NCBI GenBank assembly: GCA_015522635.1
Contig: WALW01000010.1
Coordinates: forward strand, 78,640-123,296
Direction of reading: 5' to 3'
Origin: Candidatus Tiamatella incendiivivens
GTDB taxonomy: Archaea > Thermoproteota > Thermoprotei_A > Sulfolobales > Acidilobaceae
DNA length: 44,657 nt
Below are positions 40,700 to 44,657 of the stretch, piece by piece. Made by a program: the position numbers and the translations under genes. A model generated the notes under the pieces. The model did not search any database. It was not told the origin of the DNA and saw only the letters and a program-made list of their open reading frames with translations. Position 1 is the stretch's first letter. Each line of letters starts with the position of its first letter.

Positions 40700-41566
40700 T
40701 TGAAGAAACAAGCGATTATAGCTTTAACTATGTTATTCATTATGAGCTTGACTCTGGCTACCCAAGCTTACTCCTCACCGCAAAACAAGACGGTTACCGT
40801 GAAGTATGTTGAGAAAATAACGTATTCATGCCTAGGCGGGACAAGGATGTGCCCGAAAGTATATGGCCTACGAGTCAACCACACAGTGACAGTGTATGTA
40901 GAATACTATGTAAACATGACGACACTCTCGCCTACTGGCACGGTTGCCGCGAGACTAGTCGTCAACGGCACCCGCTCCTACAACCCTGTATATCTCCACC
41001 TAATCGGTAGAGGGATGATTGAGAATAAGGGATACGCATCTACATATTATGCGGACATAACCCCCGAGGACTTCGGTTATACCAACTCTACATATCTAGC
41101 AGTGGATCCTCCAATAGCAATAGACTTCCACCCAGAGCCCAGTGAAATCGTGGGTGGCTTCTACATAGCTAGAATAGGCGAACCATACACACACCCTAAT
41201 CTATCGAATGCCAACTTGAAATATTTCGAACTCTACTATGACCCGGATACAGGGTTATTCATAGGAGGAAAACTCCATTTCATCGACACGGAGATAGTGA
41301 ATATGAATGGATACCCGATTATATGGGGTTTCTACGATGTCTACGCAGAGATATACCCTCCAAACACTCAGCCACCCTGGATAACAATAGGCCAGCAAAC
41401 AACGCAGTACAACACAACAAGTCCTCCAATAAACATGTCAACTCCCTCCTATACACCTACACCCAAGTGCCCTGGGAACTGGATGACTGTGGCGGCGATT
41501 GGATTGGTAGAAGCACTGGTTTTCGCTGCAGTGATAGTCTTTTACTGTAGATCAAGGAGATCCTAA
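40700..41566 (+). CDS. Secreted, C-terminally anchored protein of unknown function
   Basis: No family is recognised. The 288-residue product has a signal peptide (KKQAIIALTMLFIMSLTLATQ, cleaved after an Ala/Ser-rich site), a beta-rich domain with two early Cys (SCLGGTRMCPKVYG, likely a disulfide) and many N-glycosylation sequons (NHT, NMT, NGT, NST). A Pro/Thr/Ser linker TSPPINMSTPSYTPTP follows, then a C-terminal helix AAIGLVEALVFAAVIVFYC and a basic stop. It should be an S-layer-associated or surface protein. TTG start at 40700. Confidence 0.65.
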   Translation: MKKQAIIALTMLFIMSLTLATQAYSSPQNKTVTVKYVEKITYSCLGGTRMCPKVYGLRVNHTVTVYVEYYVNMTTLSPTGTVAARLVVNGTRSYNPVYLHLIGRGMIENKGYASTYYADITPEDFGYTNSTYLAVDPPIAIDFHPEPSEIVGGFYIARIGEPYTHPNLSNANLKYFELYYDPDTGLFIGGKLHFIDTEIVNMNGYPIIWGFYDVYAEIYPPNTQPPWITIGQQTTQYNTTSPPINMSTPSYTPTPKCPGNWMTVAAIGLVEALVFAAVIVFYCRSRRS

Positions 41567-41645
41567 AAGGGATCTAGAAATCCACTCCATGATTATTAAA
41601 CCGGCAACCGAAAACTACTCTTGACCGGCCGGTAGGTGTTGTGGT

Positions 41646-42353
41646 TTGCCTAAACGTTATAAGCACATAGGCATAGTAGCTGTAAGTTCTCCCGGAGCAG
41701 CATTATGCTATCAAACAATCTGTACAGAATTCGAGAGAATAACTGGAAATAGGTATGAGCACCCGGAGGCAAGCATGCACTCATTATCATTCAAAGACTA
41801 TATGGACAGAATAGAATCGGGCGACTGGAAGGGAGTCGCAGATCTCCTAGTTGTCTCCTCGGAGAAACTAGCCGCTATCGGAGCCGACTTCGCAATATGC
41901 CCAGATAACACTGTACATATAGCATTCGATGAAGTCGTAAAAAGATCACCGATACCTTGGATGCATATAGCTGAGGAAGTAGCCAAGGAAGCCAGGGAAA
42001 GAGAGTTCAATAAACTAGTTATACTAGGCACAAAGTTCCTTACGGAATCAGGTGTTTACCCCTCCAGGCTGAAGAAGTATGGCATAGACTGGATTATACC
42101 GGATAGCCAGCAGAGGAGAGTTATTAATGACATAATTTTCAACGAGTTAGTCTACGGTGTAGTCAGACAGGAATCTAAGAGCAAGCTCGTCGCCATAATA
42201 AAGTATTTAGCTGGAAGAGAAGGAGGTGACGCTGTGGTATTGGGGTGCACTGAGCTACCTTTAATTCTAGATGATAAGGTATCGCCTATACCTGTACTGG
42301 ATTCTACGAGGATACTAGCTAGGAGAGCGCTCAGGGAAGCCGTTAGACACTGA
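41646..42353 (+). CDS. Asp/Glu racemase-family protein
   Basis: The 235-residue protein has the family fold: HIGIVAVSSPGAALCYQTI, FAICPDNTVHIAFDEV, NKLVILGTKFLTESGVYPS and AVVLGCTELPLIL. The second catalytic Cys (GCTEL) is present. The first is normally directly before NT (CNT); here it is Asp (PDNT), with a Cys three residues earlier. Loss of one of the two acid-base cysteines would make racemisation unlikely or one-sided, unless the nearby Cys replaces it. TTG start at 41646 follows GGTGTTGTGG. Length is normal. Confidence 0.85.
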   Translation: MPKRYKHIGIVAVSSPGAALCYQTICTEFERITGNRYEHPEASMHSLSFKDYMDRIESGDWKGVADLLVVSSEKLAAIGADFAICPDNTVHIAFDEVVKRSPIPWMHIAEEVAKEAREREFNKLVILGTKFLTESGVYPSRLKKYGIDWIIPDSQQRRVINDIIFNELVYGVVRQESKSKLVAIIKYLAGREGGDAVVLGCTELPLILDDKVSPIPVLDSTRILARRALREAVRH

Positions 42354-42355
42354 TT

Positions 42356-42760
42356 CTAATGAATCATGGAAACGATCTTATCTAAAACAATAACCGGTAT
42401 CATGAAAACACCCATTGCAGCTGTAAGCACGAACATTAAAGGTGCCTGGGCTACATACTCAAGCCTAGATGGTATACTAGCAGTGTAACCATTGATAATC
42501 TCCACATAAAGGTTATAGTTATATGCGGCTACAACCACTCCTATTGTAAAGCTTAAGGCACTAGGTATAACGCCTCTACGCTTATAGAGAGCTATGAAAA
42601 CCAAGGGATAAAGTATCAGCTATCCACTAAAACTATGAAGCATTGATTCAACTGCTGCTTCCGTACCATAGGGGGCATTGAACTGTGAAGCAATATAAGA
42701 ACCCAGCAGAGAAATAGCCAGTGCAGTAACATAAATTAGATGCACATACGAGTTCTTCAA
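42356..42760 (-). pseudogene. Four-helix membrane protein with an in-frame TAG
   Basis: From TTG at 42760 (with GGGAGG just upstream) the frame reads LKNSYVHLIYVTALAISLLG and so on to LHSFSG, then TAG (42620-42622, codon 47), then LILYPLVFIALYKRRG and a further 80 residues to 42356. Four hydrophobic helices result if the stop is ignored. The strong ribosome site and continued frame support one gene. The family is not recognised. It converges with the racemase-family gene, 2 nt apart. Confidence 0.6.
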
Positions 42761-42836
42761 AACCTCCCTCCCTATAACATATTAGTTATACACATTACCG
42801 TTTTTTCGTTTTCCATGCGCAAACAGGCTCTCAGAG

Positions 42837-43496
42837 TCAAAGCTTCTTATAAGCTGAGATATAAACCGTGTCTAAAGGCAGAGTCCTCGATATCGTGATA
42901 ATTTTCCTGAACCCCGCCAGGAAAGCTATTCTCCCTATTTCTTTTACCCCAGTCAAACTAGAATATGCTACTAAGAGTAATCCCCCACGTTTCAATACCC
43001 TTTTAGCAGTTAGAAATAAGTCTAGGATAACCTCGAGGGATGAACCGCCGCACCAGTTCCTCTCCAAAGGATCCCTCGGATCCAGAGGAAGGTATGGAGG
43101 ATTGGATAAAACCACATCAAACAACCCTCTAATTCTCCGAGTAACCTTTATCTTATCATATAATCTATTCGCAACAGAGTTCATCAACGCTGTCTTTAGA
43201 CTCTCGCTTGATACATCGTAGCATATGACTTCTCTAACACCTGGCAAGGATACTATAGCGAGGGATATTGCACCGGAGCCACAGCCGTAATCAAGTACTC
43301 TACCCTTGACACCAATTACCCTCGCAGTATCCACTAATAAGCCGGAGGATACTTTGAATTTAGGTATGAAGATGTGAGGAGATAGATATAGATATACACC
43401 CTTGAAAACCACGGCTCTTCTGGTGAAATAAAATACCCGATGATATAACCTTAGGATTTTTGATACCAGTATTGACCCTAAAATTCTTCTCATCAC
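42837..43496 (-). CDS. HemK/Mtq2-like N5-glutamine methyltransferase
   Basis: The 219-residue Rossmann methyltransferase has SAM motif I GRVLDYGCGSGAISLAIV, motif II VICYDVSSESLKTAL and the catalytic NPPYLPLDP that recognises a Gln amide. It lacks the N-terminal helical domain of bacterial PrmC, so it is like the Mtq2/HemK2 group that methylates release factor aRF1 with Trm112. The GTG at 43496 or ATG at 43493 starts the protein; about 50 N-terminal residues with basic and aromatic character come before the SAM fold. No Trm112 gene is nearby. Confidence 0.85.
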   Translation of the reverse strand: MMRRILGSILVSKILRLYHRVFYFTRRAVVFKGVYLYLSPHIFIPKFKVSSGLLVDTARVIGVKGRVLDYGCGSGAISLAIVSLPGVREVICYDVSSESLKTALMNSVANRLYDKIKVTRRIRGLFDVVLSNPPYLPLDPRDPLERNWCGGSSLEVILDLFLTAKRVLKRGGLLLVAYSSLTGVKEIGRIAFLAGFRKIITISRTLPLDTVYISAYKKL

Positions 43497-43615
43497 TATC
43501 CCTTCTGGGTCTAATTATACTTGTGATGTTGAAAGGTGTAAACTATTTTTGTTTGCAAATAGAATTATTAAGTATAGCAATAGTTGAGGAAGAATATACA
43601 TAGGTGTAACAGTTA

Positions 43616-43867
43616 ATGTCTGTAAAAATTTCTATCAGAATTAGAAAGGAATTGGTAGGGCTGGCTGATAAGATGGTTAAATATGGTATAGCTAGAAGCA
43701 GATCCCATGCCTTCAATATAATGATAGAAAAAGGAATTGAACAAGTCAGGGAAGAAGTTGAGTTATGGGATTCCGTATATAAGAAAGTAGGCCAATTAGA
43801 GCGAAAGAACTACAGAATAAAGCACGGCGAACTATCAAAGCTTTTAGAAGCGGAGAGATCCCGTTGA
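43616..43867 (+). CDS. VapB8, ribbon-helix-helix antitoxin
   Basis: The 83-residue antitoxin starts MSVKISIRIRKELVGLADKM, an RHH strand and first helix, then ARSRSHAFNIMIEKGIEQV and a charged tail. Its stop overlaps the TTG start of a truncated PIN gene by 3 of 4 bases (TTGA). A short inverted repeat CTATTT/AAATAG lies about 60 nt upstream. With its toxin reduced to 25 codons it is effectively an orphan antitoxin. Confidence 0.85.
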   Translation: MSVKISIRIRKELVGLADKMVKYGIARSRSHAFNIMIEKGIEQVREEVELWDSVYKKVGQLERKNYRIKHGELSKLLEAERSR

Positions 43868-43941
43868 TCTCGCTGGATACGAGTGTTATAGTCTCCTATA
43901 AGGATGAAACCTGTTCTAATTATGCCAAAAGAATGGCTTGA
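43864..43941 (+). pseudogene. VapC8, first 25 codons of a PIN toxin
   Basis: The fragment LISLDTSVIVSYKDETCSNY has the first PIN strand and Asp, in the correct coupled position after VapB8. It ends at TGA after KRMA, inside the 3' end of the convergent toxin gene (43920-44375). The rest of the toxin is missing, so a deletion or insertion joined the two loci here. Confidence 0.75.
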
Positions 43942-44375
43942 ATTCCAGTGTTCTCCGCTGCGTTTTGCAGTATTTTATCCCCTGTATAGAATTTATCTGC
44001 ATTCAGGTATTTTGCTGTGACTATCTGAAGTGCATCGGCTACATAGATGTGTTGCTCCTCAAGCATTCGCCAGGCTTCTTTCAGTAAATAGATGTTGACA
44101 GGTACGACTATGGTGATTCCAAGCCTTATCATTCGCCTTGTCTCACCTATGAATCGTCTACGAACCAATTTATACTGAGCAGTAGTCAATCTCTTGGTTC
44201 TAAAAGCCCTGTCTATTGTACCCAGTAATTCTCCTATATTCCACACATTGAACGAGATCTTGATTTTACCCTCATATGCCTTTATGAAAAGGTTTCTAAC
44301 TATATCTGAACCCGGCTCCTTCACATACCTTTTTATTATAGCACTAGTATCGAGATATTCTATTGGAACGCTCAT
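43920..44375 (-). CDS. VapC9, PIN-domain toxin
   Basis: The 151-residue toxin reads IEYLDTSAIIKRYVKEPGSD, with later acids in NVWNIGELLGTIDRA, EQHIYVADALQIVTAKYL and DKFYTGDKIL. The order and spacing are normal for the KRYVxEPGS PIN group. The ATG at 44375 overlaps the antitoxin gene by 32 nt, a longer overlap than in the other pairs. Its 3' end overlaps the truncated VapC8. Confidence 0.88.
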   Translation of the reverse strand: MSVPIEYLDTSAIIKRYVKEPGSDIVRNLFIKAYEGKIKISFNVWNIGELLGTIDRAFRTKRLTTAQYKLVRRRFIGETRRMIRLGITIVVPVNIYLLKEAWRMLEEQHIYVADALQIVTAKYLNADKFYTGDKILQNAAENTGIQAILLA

Positions 44376-44634
44376 CTCTCATCTCCCTAACAATAGAGCT
44401 AATCTCACCTGCCTCTATCAGAATTGGCTCGAAATCCAGTTCAATAGTCTCCTCCTCTACCATGTCGTCTAGTACTTCGATTAATTCCTCCTCTACAATT
44501 CCCTCTCTAATCAATTCTTCAAGGAGTTTCGAGATCTCCATATTCCTCCTCCTAGCGTAGTTCCTCAATTTCTCCCATAGCTCACGGTCGATATACACGC
44601 TAGTCTTATACCTTGAACCCAAAACAGCCACCAA
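44344..44634 (-). CDS. VapB9, ribbon-helix-helix antitoxin
   Basis: The 96-residue antitoxin has an RHH N-terminus (RYKTSVYIDRELWEKLRNYA, then ISKLLEELIREGI) and a very acidic tail (EEELIEVLDDMVEEETIELD) that should bind the basic toxin surface. The family length is usual. Its promoter lies at the window edge, with TATACCTATTATAC just upstream. It overlaps vapC9 by 32 nt. Confidence 0.85.
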   Translation of the reverse strand: MVAVLGSRYKTSVYIDRELWEKLRNYARRRNMEISKLLEELIREGIVEEELIEVLDDMVEEETIELDFEPILIEAGEISSIVREMRDERSNRISRY

Positions 44635-44657
44635 TATACCTATTATACTTACATACA

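Noticed and set aside
4287-42622. Selenocysteine or pyrrolysine recoding, or a changed genetic code
   Set aside because: Interrupting codons include TAA, TGA and TAG, and all three also end ordinary genes here. The sites are not at known Sec/Pyl positions and the families do not use these residues.

Overview
The window comes from a hyperthermophilic archaeon of the Thermoproteota (Crenarchaeota, class Thermoprotei). Supporting signs are the LysW carrier-protein lysine pathway, many TTG and GTG starts, GGTGG/GGAGG ribosome sites, A/T-rich TATA boxes close to start codons, AGG/AGA/ATA-rich codon use, a tRNA gene with an encoded CCA, and a very high density of VapBC toxin-antitoxin genes. The genus cannot be fixed from sequence reading alone.

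Layout. 1-4778 is an alpha-aminoadipate lysine (possibly also arginine) cluster: lysW-lysX on +, lysY-lysZ and lysJ-lysK on -. lysW, lysX and lysK are open, but lysZ has an in-frame TAA, lysY a frameshift in a G8 run and lysJ an in-frame TGA. 4890-12913 holds a sugar-nucleotide epimerase, a decayed PIN-related gene, a DUF389 membrane protein, an HD phosphohydrolase, an RlmI-like methyltransferase, an ABC-class ATPase and two small membrane proteins. 12997-18394 is an oxidation operon: glycerate 2-kinase, a FAD-linked 2-hydroxyacid dehydrogenase, two Fe-S/cysteine-rich subunits and a LutB-like protein. An exact 109-bp copy of the end of the last gene lies 1.3 kb downstream, beyond a frameshifted nucleotidyltransferase. 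19878-22334 is a NitT/TauT-type ABC transporter flanked by two near-identical 31-nt repeats. 23290-27176 carries UbiA, UbiD and a MATE exporter.

The most striking region starts at an intact tRNA-Arg(TCG) at 27167. It is followed by five vapBC pairs, all on the minus strand, in units of about 0.9-1.0 kb. Each unit ends in a conserved non-coding leader (a TTTCCA box, usually an inverted repeat of the same half-site, and a TATA-like tract). In four cases the leader is joined to a 48-52 nt degraded copy of the 3' half of that tRNA. A sixth, related leader next to a tRNA-like remnant near 36.3 kb serves an AbrB-type antitoxin, so the frame is shared while the cargo changes. This resembles an integron-like or serial-integration array of toxin-antitoxin cassettes anchored on a tRNA gene, with no integrase inside the window.

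From 31858 onward come a DUF2283 protein, an acyl-CoA synthetase and acyl-CoA dehydrogenase pair (fatty-acid activation and oxidation), further VapBC loci (one with a premature TAG, one truncated), a GNAT acetyltransferase, a run of envelope proteins (secreted phosphoesterase, SpoIIM-like membrane protein, secreted anchored protein), an Asp/Glu racemase-family protein and an HemK/Mtq2-like methyltransferase. The window as a whole contains many disrupted genes. Either this genome is decaying in its accessory and biosynthetic functions, or the assembly carries base errors. Read-level checks would separate these.
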